The position numbers were made by a program, and so were the translations under genes. DNA of 64,000 nucleotides from Glossina fuscipes (lineage: Eukaryota > Arthropoda > Insecta > Diptera > Glossinidae): the NCBI RefSeq assembly GCF_014805625.2, contig NW_023998414.1, positions 13,886,171 through 13,950,170 of the forward strand. The letters are read 5' to 3'. Positions 23,288-35,560 of the stretch are shown here, in pieces; the first letter of the stretch is position 1, and each line of letters starts with the position of its first letter. The notes under the pieces are model-generated. The model had not been told where the DNA came from. It worked only from the letters and a program-made list of their open reading frames with translations, and did not search any database.

Positions 23288-24087
23288 CTTCACTTTATAT
23301 TATCCAACTTGCAAAATTATTTACTATGCATTCATACTCTATGCTATGTCGAAGAAGTGTTTTCTCTTGATTGATTATTTTATTTGTTAAAAATATATTT
23401 ATTTTTGTTTTTGTCAAGCAATAATCGAAAGATGCAAAAGATATAAAATAAAAAATAATAATTATAATAATAATTATAATAATAATAATAATAATAATAA
23501 TAGTAAAAGAAAAAATTGTAGGAATGTTTAGTGTGCTCATATATACTACTATAGAATGTATTTCTGGCCAAGTTCAATTAAGTCCATCATTAAAGTTAGG
23601 ATTAATAAGCAATACAGATTTGGGACTATTTCCTGTAAGGTTTAAATCAATATTTCCAAACAATTTTAAGCGAGCTTGTATTTGCCGCAATTCGACTGTC
23701 TAAGTTCTTAGCAAATATAAGGAATCGTCTGCGCAATCGTGATATGTTTCAAATATCATCGATTGTTATAATCGCGATAACTTTAACAATTGCCGCCGAA
23801 CGAATGAAACTTAATTCGAGAAGAAATCTTACGTTCATCTACTATATATATATCTACTATATATATATATTCCTATTTCTGTGTGTATTAATTAAACAAA
23901 AATAATTATTTTTTATTCCAAAATCTTGTAATATTTACATCGTATTTACAAACGTGACACAGGACTGAAGAAAATGAAAATTTCACTCCAAAACCGTTTG
24001 TTAAACAAGCCAATAATCAATTTGCGGGCTACGTCTATAACTATACGGACTCCATTTTCTGCACACAATCGGAGAATAATCATAACC

Positions 24088-24133
<46 letters not shown>

Positions 24134-25060
24134 TTAAATAACATAACCAACTCGATGAGCAGACGATTTTGACTTAATTTAGACATGTCCATCTCATATT
24201 TATTGGTATTATTATTACAAAAAATAAAAAAAAACATCCGCCAACGAAAATTGTAAAAAAAAATCGAAGAACAATTTGATAAATTAGTTATACCTTGGAA
24301 ATAACTTTCTCATAATCCAAATAAAATAAAATTCACATTTCAGTCATAACTGTCAGATCTGTCCATCTAATATCAATTCATCATTTCATATGACTAAAAT
24401 CCGTATATCCTTCCTGTATATCTGTTTGCAACGCATATCAAATAACTTGTATATTAATACTAAGCTTTAGCTAATGATGGGTATTTAAGATTCGTCTTAA
24501 GGCGAATTGTTTTTAGTTACAAACACAGTTTTATTAATGTAATTTAATGACATGAAATTGTTGTTTAATTTTAATACTTTATAAGCTAATTATATACAAT
24601 ACAATATATATATATATATATATATATGGATGTATGTAATACAAAACATACCCAATTTACGTGCAACAATTGGTGAAAAAGTTTAACAGCCTGACTTGAT
24701 TTATTTGAAATTCGAATTTATAACTAACTTTTTAATTTATATATTTCGAAAAAGAAGAAGAGAAAATCTTCTTCTTTCAAAATTCAAAGTTTAAAAATTT
24801 TCTTAATACATACATAAGATACTTAGGCAGTTATGTTTTTTTACCAATAAATGCACTCCTCTTCACTTAAAGGAAGTGAACAGGTAAATCTTCAAAACAA
24901 AAAAAAAAAAAAGTTAATCTAATTAAATTTTCTTTCAATAAATAAATTTATGAATATTCGCTTTGGAAACTCTATCATAAAGTCACAAACTATCCTTATG
25001 ATCATCTAATCAATAAGGTGACAAAAATCGAGCAATCTTTAGCGATTTTTCGAATATCTC
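23288..25060. other. Intergenic spacer with simple repeats
   Basis: It lies downstream of RUNDC1. AATAAA at 23447-23452 is a candidate RUNDC1 poly(A) signal. An (AAT)n-like run sits at about 23455-23502, (TA)n at about 23843-23870 and 24604-24628, and an uninterrupted 43-nt poly-T at 24090-24132. ORFs crossing these tracts encode only lysine or tyrosine runs and are artefacts. No gene is seen. Confidence 0.6.
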
Positions 25061-25079
25061 AGAGTTAAGGTCGAATTTT

Positions 25080-25830
25080 TTATACCCATCACCGTTCTTT
25101 TCAAAAAGACAAAAAAATTAACCGAACTAAATTTTCAGTGTGCTCGTTTGATTTTTTTCCCTTTTTCGAAATAAAAGTTTCTGTCATATGGGCGCATGGG
25201 CATTGTAGACAAGTCCTTTAAAAAGTTTAGATCACTTCTAAACTCTTTTGCGGGAGAATGTTTACCAGATATACTCGACAGTTGTGCAAATAGATAGATG
25301 GACAAACGAACAGGCGAACGTGTTAAGATCCATTCAAGATCTCAAACTGGCGAAGAATTTGTATACTTAATGGGATTTTTTGAAGCTTGTTTTAATTAAA
25401 TTTTGATATACTGTAATATTGGGTAGGCATGGTCAATTTTTTTCATTTTTGTGCTACATCATCGCCCATAGAATACGCGTTCAAATTTTTGTACATTGCT
25501 TTGCTATTGTTTATGAATAATTAGCAAAAAAGTAGTTTTTCATTCCTTTTGACAAGCAGAGGTATTCTCAGTTTATGTGGTAGTATGGACGTGTCTTTCG
25601 ACTAATTTACTCCGTCCTCAATACCAAGTGCAAGAACTTCTAGTGTGTCTACCAAAATTTGAAGTCGGTAGTTTTTTTTTGTCGGCCAAGAGAATGCTTA
25701 CAACAGACATTGCCTAGATGGACAGATGCACATGCTTAAATTGATTTAAAATTTGACGCCGATTGGGATTATATATACTTTACGAAGTCTCTTATGAGGT
25801 CTCTAAAATTTTCTATGGCGTATGGTGTCT
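25080..25830 (+). repeat. Dispersed repeat family B, copy 2
   Basis: This is the longest copy, about 750 bp. GGACAAACGAACAGGCGAACG near 25300 is followed by GGGTAGGCATGGTCAATTTT at 25421-25440. GGCCAAGAGAATGCTTACAACAGACATTGCCTAGATGGACAG near 25683-25725 corresponds to the GGCCAGGAGAATATTTACAATAGACA block of the copy at 6.6-7.1 kb. It is non-coding. Confidence 0.65.
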
Positions 25831-26651
25831 GAAGAAGTTTTTCTAAGCTGTCGCAGTCGGGTTATCTCCTAAGATACAATAGCAACATTGCTTTCTTATT
25901 TAATATCGGCAGAAATATAAAGAATTTCATATTATTTGAATTTCATATTATTGAATTCATAGATATTTAGAGTTCATCTGAGCCTCATACAGCGAAACGT
26001 CAATTTCAATAAACTTAGATGTTGCCATTTCCAGAAAATTTTATTTCGTTTGTAATACCATATACAATACAATACTTCGCTGAATTCTCAACGCATAGTT
26101 AATGAGCGGGAAACTTTGCCTAAATCAATTTCGTTATTTCGGTTTTCGGATTGAAACATTCTTTCCAAAAATATTAAATTATATATAAGTCGTTTTACAT
26201 ATCATTTGATATATCAAACCAAATGCAATTCTGCTGCAGAACAATTTCAACATTAACAATTCTGATAAAATACATCAAATCGAAGGCTCTAAGGCTCTGA
26301 CATTGAAGACCAAGTCAAAAACTAATGTAGAATAAATACCCTGGCAATAAGGCAGAATGAGCTCGCGAGCCTAACTCAATAAAATAGGGGCAAAGGAAAT
26401 AAGTTTAACAATCCAAATAAGATGATGGGCAGTTGCCCAAGGGAACGTAACGGCTATCCAGCATTTTATACTGATCACTAATTAGCAATAAGAAGTGTGC
26501 GAGATAAAAAACGACAACTAAATAAAAAACGCTAATTAGTATGAAAACACGCACAAAATCGTATAAACTCAGTTCAAGTGTACGAGTCAGCTGAAGTAAC
26601 CGGCATATAATTGCTTTTTTTTTTTTTTTTGCGAGAACATTCTTAAAGAAA
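25831..26651. other. Upstream region of waw
   Basis: No gene is seen. TCAGCTGA at 26587-26594, about 60 nt before the waw start codon, is an E-box palindrome of the kind found in fly housekeeping promoters. A 16-17 nt T run follows at about 26613-26629. A minus-strand 162-codon ORF across this stretch is antisense to waw exons and is not a gene. Confidence 0.45.
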
Positions 26652-28859
26652 ATGATAAAGACGACGGTACCAATATCGTTATGGAAATCAAAAATTAAAC
26701 TGTTCAATTGTCGGTAAGTTGATTGTCTGTATGTGTTTGTATATATGTATTCAATAAATAAACTTAATTGAAGTACACAGGCAATTCGTTTATTGAACTC
26801 GTCGTCCAAAACTGCTGAGGATCTAAATGCCGAACATAATTTACATGAATTTGCAAAAATAGCGGTAAAAAATATCAGAAATTTTAGTATCATCGCTCAT
26901 GTTGATCATGGCAAAAGTACTTTGGCTGATCGTATATTGGAACTGACAGGAGCTATATCACGCAATTCGGGCAGTCAAGTATTAGATAATTTACAAGTAG
27001 AAAGAGAGCGGGGCATAACAGTAAAAGCGCAAACAGTCTCTATATTTCATAAGTACAGAGATGACGTATATTTACTAAATTTAATTGATACACCGGGTCA
27101 TGTGGATTTCTCGAACGAGGTTTCACGTTCTTTAGCAGCTTGCGATGGTGTCATTTTATTGGTTGATGCTTGTCATGGCGTGCAAGCTCAAACGGTAGCT
27201 AATTACCATTTAGCGAAAGCGAGAAATCTAACCGTTGTGCCAGTGTTGAATAAAATCGACATTAAACATGCCAATCCAGCTAAAGTTTGCAAAGATTTAA
27301 AAAGTTTATTTAACATTGATCCATTAGATGTTTTAAAGGTAACTAACTATTTAATAAAAATTTTTTAAAGACTTTTGATATAGTCGTGAACGCTTGTTCA
27401 GGTCTCCGCTAAATTAGGTATTGGCGTATCAGAAGTTCTGGATAGAGTCGTAGAATCAATACCACCACCACAAGTAGACAGGAATTCTCCATTTAGAGCT
27501 TTATTGTTTGACAGTTGGTTTGATCGCTATCGCGGTGCCTTAAATTTGATGTATTTGCTCAATGGAAAATTGCAAGTTGGTGAAGAAATACAGTCATTAA
27601 CTACAAACAAAGTTTACCCTGTGAAAAGTATATCAATTCTAAGCCCAAATGAAAAGGAAGTGAATTGCGTGTGAGTGTTAGTCTTCAATCGGAATAAGCT
27701 TTTTTACTATATGACATATTCTATTTCATTTACAGATCGGCGGGCCAAGTGGCTTTAGTTGCATGCAATATGCGTAATAGTAAAGAATCTATAATTGGGG
27801 ACACCATACATTTAAAGAATCAAAAATGTTCAGTTATTAGCACCTTCAAGCCACAACAGCCAATGGTATTTGCGGGCATTTTCCCAGCAGATCAATCAAA
27901 ACATGTTGCACTGCGTAGCGCTATCGATAAGTTAGTACTGAATGATTCCGCTGTAACTGTAAAACCGGATTCTAGTCCAGCTTTGGGTCAAGGCTGGCGT
28001 TTAGGATTCTTAGGTCTTTTACATATGGAGGTTTTTTGTCAGCGACTACAACAAGAGCATGGGGCAGAACCGATTATCACAGCACCATCGGTCACATATC
28101 GATTGCTACTAAAAAATCCGAAGATGATTAAGCAACTGGGTAAAGATATTATGGAAATTTCAAATGCTGCATTATTTCCTGAGCCGTTTAATATAAAGGA
28201 GTATTACGAACCCTTGGTGAAGGGGACAATAATGACTCCTGATCAATATTTGGGGCAGATAATAAGTTTATGTGTGGAGCGTAGAGGTATCCAGGAGAGT
28301 TCCACAAATATAGATGACGATCGCATGCTTATCAAATATATACTGCCCTTGAGTGAGATAATCGTAGATTTCAATGATCATTTAAAATCATTAAGTTCCG
28401 GATACGCTAGTTTTAACTATGAAGACTATGGATATCATTTAACCAATCTAGTACGTTTGGATGTTCATCTGAATGGAAAATTAGTGGATGAATTGTCTCG
28501 CATTGTACATGCAACGAAAGCTAAAGATGTGGGAAAAGATATAGTTGCTAAACTTAAGGATATGATACCAAGACAAATGGTACAAATAGCGATACAAGCT
28601 TGTGTAGGTAGTAAAGTATTGGCGAGAGAGACGATTAAAGCCTACCGCAAAGATGTTACGGCAAAATTGGTAAATTCATTACAAGCAAACATAAAATTAA
28701 ACAATCTAAACATATATAAATTCTCAATTACAGTATGGCGGGGATGTGACGCGACGCATGAAATTGCTAAGACAACAAACGGAAGGTAAAAAAAAAATGC
28801 GTCAAATTGCCAATATACAAGTGCCGCATGAAACTTTCATCAATGTTTTGAAGCGATAA
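26652..28859 (+). CDS. waw: Waclaw/GUF1, mitochondrial LepA (EF4) translation GTPase
   Basis: Mitochondrial homologue of bacterial LepA/EF4, a ribosome-binding GTPase that supports mitochondrial translation and respiratory complex assembly. The CDS is join(26652..26713, 26774..27338, 27402..27670, 27736..28669, 28734..28859), 651 codons against about 670 in human GUF1. Exon 1 gives a basic leader ([20 protein letters not shown]) typical of mitochondrial import. The GTPase motifs are G1 AHVDHGKS at residues 62-69, G2 in [12 protein letters not shown]3 DTPGHVDF at 126-133, G4 NKID, and G5 SAKLG at the start of exon 3. The LepA-specific C-terminal domain ends with [20 protein letters not shown] in exon 5. 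The 64-nt last intron (28670..28733) must be removed to reach that tail. The exon 2 acceptor is inferred as AAG at 26773, since the nearer ACAG at 26780 gives a stop. Bacterial-type operon signals are absent, as expected for a nuclear gene. Confidence 0.93.
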
Positions 28860-28888
28860 CTATGGCTGATTTGTGAAATTAGCTTCGA

Positions 28889-28894
28889 AATAAA
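28889..28894 (+). terminator. Poly(A) signal of waw
   Basis: AATAAA, 30 nt after the waw stop codon. Confidence 0.6.
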
Positions 28895-30442
28895 TTTAAT
28901 TATATGCATATAAAGTAAGTTTTAGATTTAAAATTGTATACGAAAAGATGCACGTAAACAAATTTTAAAGTGCCCTAGGCTATTACCCAAATATTTGGCG
29001 TAAATATTTTTTCAGTCTATTTCTGTAATTTACGCGCATACATCAACTTTCAACATAGCAAAATCTATTCAATCGGTTTATTGATACACGCATAATTAGC
29101 AAAAACCCCAAATTTAATTCTCATCATATATATATAAATATGTCGTGCGAGTGTAGGCGTTTTACTTGTTCAACAGATATATTTTATCGCATTCAGAAAC
29201 TAAAGTAAGGAGCTGAAATCGAACGAAGGATTTTTATTTTTGGCTCCTACACACACACACACACACTACTGATCTACACTTCCAAATACCAAATTTTATG
29301 CACGCGAAACTGTTTCATCCCCAAAAAGTCCAATGATTAAATAGCTCAGTATCTATTTGTAGCTGTTGTTCGGTACAATTGAATTTTGGAGAAAAAAATT
29401 ACTGTCCAATTACGCCATTGACCTGAACAACGAACCGAACAAACAAACTTTGTGATCGTAGGCAAGGCTTCCTGCTTTTCGGTTGACCCAAATACACTAA
29501 CTTCATTTATTGTTAATTATTTTTGGGATGTCGAGTTTAGGGGGGAGCAGGTCATTAAGATATGATATATTCGCCAGTTTGCGGATAGTTTATATAACTT
29601 CACAGATAATGTCCGAACAAAGGTTAACATTCGTATTTATGTATGGAAGACGTTATGTGTCTAATTCAAAGCCAACATATGGCAAGCTTTGGTTTCGCTA
29701 AAAAGAATCGGAATGAAAACGAAAAAAAAAAATGTAAGGAAACAGTTTATCAACATAAATTCAAAGATTCACAGTTATAATGGTGTAAACTATTATAAAA
29801 AACAAAATAATGGCCTTGAACTGAAATTACAGTAACTTGGAACTCAGGCAGGGTAACCTACGCTAGTTTATAAAAACTTTGTTCATGTTTTTACAAGTCA
29901 GCCTTGATGCAGATAAGCAGATATGAACTAAAAATAATGCAAATTTTCTTATTTTGGTGGCTATCTATAAACTTTTTACCAAGATGACTAACGTTAGTCT
30001 CTATAAAACCTCACCTGATATATAAGCGTTTAATAAATTTTTATACACATTCGCAAAAGGTCAGTCTTGCCTGCGTTAAATCTTAACTTTGTCTTCAAAT
30101 ATTGATCAATTCCTGTTCGCCAAAATTTGATTATTCTCTGATCCCTTTCTGCCTTGTGGCCAAAATTTTGCCGACATTATACGTTTAAATAGGGCTGCCG
30201 GAGCAATCATTTTGGCGGAAGACCAGATCACGCTGAAGAAATATTTTATTTTATTTCACGTTGCCTAGATTACATATATAAAGAGCTTGTACATTATAGG
30301 AATTTTCTTATACTTCTTATTGTACACCTCGTCACAATTCTTTGCTTAGTTCAAATTTTTAATTAATGATAGGAGTGTTTTCACAATTCTCGATAAATGA
30401 CAATTAATATTACATTAAAAAAATGTATTTCATATCTAGAGC
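28895..30442. other. Intergenic spacer, no gene seen
   Basis: AT-rich sequence with a short (CA)n at about 29251-29266. The ORF at 29510-29701 is short and motif-free. AAAATAAAATAT on the minus strand near 30241-30252 could be the poly(A) region of the small minus-strand ORF that follows. Confidence 0.5.
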
Positions 30443-30733
30443 CTATTCGCGTCCTTTCAGATTGCAGTGCTTCGCATGTCCTTCTCTGAACTTGTGCACG
30501 TTATCGCCCACAATAATGAAAGTGTCGTTCAACTTCAAAATTTTCTCTTCTAGCGTTTCTTCTTTGCTTTTAGTGCTTGGAAATTCCTGATCATCACACA
30601 ATTCCACAATAGTCTTGAAGTTCGATTCATCCGCTTTGTGGCGATATTGCTGCGGTGAACAGGGTGCCGTAAACCATCGTGCCCAGTTCACCAAAATTGT
30701 TGGCTCCCAAGCTATGTTGTCACTGTGCATCAT
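30443..30733 (-). CDS. Unassigned small ORF, 96 codons
   Basis: I do not recognise this protein. It starts MMHSDNIAWEPTILVNWARW, continues to a middle stretch rich in acidic and lysine residues (TKSKEETLEEKI) and ends with HAKHCNLKGRE. It has no signal peptide or membrane segment. Codon use is balanced and unlike the low-complexity translations around it, with several C- and G-ending codons, which argues for past or present coding. The ATG pair is preceded by CTCCCAG, so an upstream exon or 5' UTR intron is possible. It lies alone in a 24 kb gene-poor interval. It may be a small lineage-specific gene, the last exon of a larger gene, or a recent pseudogene or retrocopy. Confidence 0.4.
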   Translation of the reverse strand: MMHSDNIAWEPTILVNWARWFTAPCSPQQYRHKADESNFKTIVELCDDQEFPSTKSKEETLEEKILKLNDTFIIVGDNVHKFREGHAKHCNLKGRE

Positions 30734-33700
30734 AATTTTTCTGGGAGGTTAGTCGTGTGGTTCTATTCACAAGAGTGTGGTTTTCGGCTTTATTCACACG
30801 ATACTTGCGGTGTACTTGTGTTTTACAGCTTCAGTTCCGGTCTCAAAAGAGTACTCAAAGAAATTTATTATTTATCTATCCCTTTGAGACTCGAAACCGA
30901 ATTCATTTGATTTGTTAGAATTTCGCTTTTTATATACTATTAGATTTTGATATTCTGAATCAAACTGTTTACACCACCCGCAAGGCAATTTTTATATGCC
31001 GTACTAAGTGGGAAATTGTTAATAGAAACATCTCATCATCCGTTGAAATTTAATACTTTACCGAATTAATTGCCCACAACGTATTTGTTTGATTAAGAAG
31101 GGAGTTCATAAGTTTATGATTTATATATAAATTATTAGTTAATTCATCAGTATCGTAACGAATTCGATTATTTTACTCAGGCGTTGGGTTTTAATTGGCA
31201 ATATGGAAAGATTTGCTAACAAAAAAAAAAAAAAAACAACATCGTCTGATATATCTTAATTGATCGTTTTTCAAATCTATTTATTCTAATAATTCACTGC
31301 CGCTTTAGATTTTGATTTCAATAATAGATAAGAAGAGATTTAGAAGTCTTGAGCGGTTTCCGCTAGAAGAAAATATCTGACGCGACATGTCTTTTTGCGT
31401 CGGCTGGCTGCTCATGAAGAAAGGCAAAATCGGATTGTCGTAGCAAGATGGCATCAAATATCGAAAATCGCCCTTTTAGCTTTTATTAAGTTTATCACAT
31501 CCAATCTTGCTAATCCAAATCTTATGTACCTTTTTTGTTACTCTTAATTTAGCTCAATCTAGACCCGAACGACATGTGAGGCGAAAACTAGGTGCGATTT
31601 TGAGTCCTCACCTTTTTTATTCAAACATTTTTGTACATCACTAACATTATACAAGTTAATAGTTAGATTAGATCAGTGTTGATATTTGAGATTCTCAATT
31701 GCTTACAACGGTGAATCCGTCACTAGTTTGAGTTGTTAACTGCCAATATATATGATATCCGTTATAGTAAATCGACCGGCTTTAACGTTTTTTTTTTTTA
31801 GTGGTAAACGACACCCAACCTGCGTAATTAGAATCAAACGGATGCTGATATTGTTGTAATTTGCGTGTAGGTTATGTCGCAAAATCTCCGCGTTTAGCAT
31901 TTCCGCACAATAATGTATTTTTCATGGTTTTGTTATATGTTAATAAAGGACAGCAAATCGTTTCAAGCTAACCCGATATTTAACGGCCTTTATAGAAATG
32001 TATTAAGTTTATTTCACTTATATTACAATAAGCTATGCAAGAATTTCATTGAAAATATAATTCTTTAATCGTAAGAAATGAAAAGTGGTTTCGTGATAAG
32101 ACGCAATTAAAATCTTCGTACTCAACTGATTGACAAAATACTTTACATGTAAATATTAGAGAAATGATTGCAGGTTGAATTTATTTAAATACTTCATTTG
32201 TTTTCAACAGGTTTTTGATTGATTGAAACGTATACTTTGCCACTTCACGTTATTGATGAAAAAATCGATTGTTAATTCCATCTGATCTGACGCCTGTAGA
32301 CGTTTGCGTCATCTCGTCGCCAGATGATGCTACGTACTGTTAAAATTGCTATTACTTTGGCGTCGATCATAGTTGTTATCTTTATCTCAAACGTTCAGTG
32401 TGGAAGACCATTTACATTTGTTTCTAAATTGACTTTTTCCTGAACATTTTTTTTCCAATTAATAAATAATGGAATTAATATGAAAATTAAAGCAAATCGG
32501 GTGCCTTGAGATATACGCTTAACAAAGAAGTAGGGGCAGTTATATGTATGGAGCTATAATTTTAAGTAACTGCATACGTGTTGCAAGCAATCGATCGATC
32601 AGACAATGCAACAAGAATTTAAGTAATACATTATTATTGTCATAATTGACAATATTAATTGACAAAAATTAGAACAACATTTATTATGCGCAGTTTTATC
32701 AATACTTTTATTAATTCTAGCCATACAGGTGAAACAGTTTTGCAAGACTATCATACAACTCCCTCTTCGCAGCACAAACTCTTTCGACGGCACAACACAA
32801 CTAACTAACTCTCCCCGCGTAAAACCAAATTGTCTTCTTGCCTAAACCATTAAAAAGAAAAAAAAAACATCTGCTCAAATCATGCAGACGGACTTTTCCT
32901 CTTTTCATAGTTCTCTCTTCCATCCGTCATTCCGTCATTCATTTCCACAAATATAAAGCATTATCAGCTATCTTCATATGTATGCATTCGGCGCCCCTTT
33001 ATTGTCCCATGCTTTGAAATTCTATAGACGGCGTCACGCTTGTGTAGCCATCTTTTAAAATGTACTTTAATTTTCCCCTTAATGGCGCAAATCTGCTGTT
33101 GAGGGAAAGAGAAGCATTTCATAGCGATAATAGAGCGTATATATGCATCGTTCAGTACTGCAATCAATTTATATCTGCGTAATTTTACTTTATTAAATTT
33201 AAATGCCCGGATTTACTGCGATCTGTAAGGGTTGACTCACCTCACCTGCCAGGATCTATACAAAACAAATTTATTCTAAAATGCGTTGTAATTGTTTAAT
33301 AAATGAAAATAATTATATAATCAAAGGTGAATATAATAATACAATATTAATGTTAAAATTGACTCTAACTAAAGCAATTAATTTAAGAAAGCTTTTTAGC
33401 AAATACTCTTCCTAATTTTTACTTTTTTTTAAAAATCTTAAATTAAATGGAATTCACCCATAAAATTAGCCGGCGAATGCGCATTCACGGCCTGTGTGTG
33501 GGTATATCAATAATAAAAATTTAATAGAAATTAAAAGTGGAACAATTACAGACAACATAATATTGCCTTCACATCTAACTTCTTTTTCAATTACTTGGTC
33601 AATCCAAAGTCAGGGCCGAATTACTAAAACGTAAGAAATCTTCTTACATTTCACTGCCGCTGCTGCTACTGTATGTATCTTACTTCAATTTAAACAAATT

Positions 33701-34860
33701 GAAAAAGACTTTCACAATTCTTTAATCAGAGAGGGTCTGTTAGCAATTTATTTATTTATAATTTCCAGTACCAGCCGTCAATCGCACAAGACTTTTGGTT
33801 TTTGCCAAGTATTATATTAAGTATTAAATTTTACTGAAGTGAAAGATAGCCCCCCAAGATAACCCACATTTTTACGGATCGTGTCTTTACTAAAATTGTC
33901 TTTGCTAAATTAGAATTTATTGCGAAATAAACAACAATAAAGTAAAATAAGTGTTAAAATTAAATAATCTTAGCAAACGTGCACATCTAAAACATACTAA
34001 GCCCCTAATTACGAACGCAAAAGTAAAAATATTTATCTATTGCTAGTAAATCTCATGCAAATGTATATCACAAATACTGAAAGAATGCAATGTTAAAATT
34101 GTGTTATAACCATTTTTAGACTACAGATTTTTGATATGTCGTCAAAAATGCCTATCAGAAATACCTAATTTCATTACCCTGGTTAGACGACATCACTTTG
34201 AAATTCGCCAAAAGTTCGTCCTCTCCCTACACAAGACCGTAAAGGCAAAATGTTGCAATAATGTTGCTAAGGAAATGTTCGAACTTATATACATAATGTT
34301 TTTGTCTCTTTTTAGCATGTATGTTTAAGATTGTGCATTACGCGGATATATTTGCAATGGTAACGAGTTTGTCCATACACTTGCTTAAGAAGTTATATGT
34401 ATGGTATTGAGTTGTCGTCATTTTTCTAAATATGAATCGCGTACAATTTTGTTCAAAAAATTCTATAGGCTAATCAAATACGTGCTTTGGCAAAAATGTT
34501 TGTGTCCCTTCTTCGGGATAGTCAAATTTTTGCTTTCTATTCCTTCTCCTTTAGCCTTATTATCTATTATAGGGGATGATGTAGACGGAAGTTTTTCTTT
34601 CACTCTTTTCGTTATTTCTTCTTCATCTTCTAATTGTTTTCTTTTCTTTCCTTCAGTATTTTTAACGGGGGAATCAATTTAAATACAAAGGTCTACAAAG
34701 AAAATTATAATTAAATATACTTGGCATACAATATTACAAATAAATTTTTAATATTTTTGCATTTATTTTAATCAAAATATTACTCTAAAATTTTTTTTCA
34801 AATTTATTTTCTATATAACTCAATTTCAACATATGTTTAGGAAATAATGTTTTCTTTGTA
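30734..34860. other. Gene-poor AT-rich interval
   Basis: No supportable gene in 4.1 kb. ORFs are short and motif-free. A 10-bp palindrome-like GAATGCGCATTC sits at about 33475-33486. Homopolymer runs are common (A15 near 31223). Distant regulatory DNA is possible but nothing in the sequence proves it. Confidence 0.5.
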
Positions 34861-34864
34861 GTTG

Positions 34865-35560
34865 TAGTCATTAAATAATTAAATAAAGTGATAACAGCGG
34901 AGTACTTTTTGCTACCATTTTTCCATCTAGCGCCTTTTATAACGTCTTATGCAAGAGCTTTCACTTGGAGTGTAGCGTCGACAGCTGACCGAATCTCTTC
35001 GGAAGCTATACTGATTATTCAAGATTCCCCCCATTTGCTCGATATGATCTACCATGCGCCTGCAAATCATCTTCTCCAGCATTTTCCCTAGCGTATCAAT
35101 TATACATAAGGGCCCATACAATTTCGGTTTCTCAGCTGGCTTGGTAACAGCAAAAACTCTTGGCTTTTCCATATATTCGAGAATACTTCCGCATGTAGGC
35201 AATTATTATAAACTTTCAAAAATGGCTGGGTATTTCCTGCCATGGCTAGTTTTAGGACTTCGATTGGGATGTTATCCGGACCTGGTGCTTTGTTGTTTCC
35301 TGGTTCCAGCAATGCATCATTTAACTCCTCAACAGTGCCTGCGCAAAGATAAGTGCGCATTTCGCGGACAACATGCTTCGGGAAGAGGCTTTCAACTACC
35401 TTTCTGACAAAACCTGGAGATCGATACCTTTTGTCTGGTGTACTTTAACTTGGCCATTCATTACGACTTTGTATGGACCGTCCCATAAGCTTGACTATGC
35501 GTCCTCACATACCGGTTTTGTGCCTCTGTTGTCATTGTGGTCACTGCCAAAAAAAAAAAA
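34865..35560 (-). mobile_element. Truncated non-LTR retrotransposon, reverse-transcriptase fragment
   Basis: On the minus strand two overlapping frames give a decayed reverse transcriptase: WDGPYKVVMNGQVK (about 35440-35480), VVESLFPKHVVREM (about 35360-35400), NNKAPGPDNIPIEVLK (about 35253-35300), a frameshift near 35165, then LYGPLCIIDTLGKMLEKMIC (about 35065-35125) and VLRCYHFI-type catalytic lead-in near 34885. The style resembles R1/LOA-type elements more than the Jockey copy at 2-3 kb. Both ends are missing and no intact ORF remains. Confidence 0.75.

Noticed and set aside
23295..24237. Minus-strand ORFs with poly-Ile, poly-Tyr or poly-Lys
   Set aside because: Translations of an (AAT)n-like tract and a 43-nt poly-T.
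26405..26893. 162-codon minus-strand ORF
   Set aside because: Antisense to waw exons 1-2 and upstream sequence; hydrophobic composition is an artefact of AT-rich DNA.
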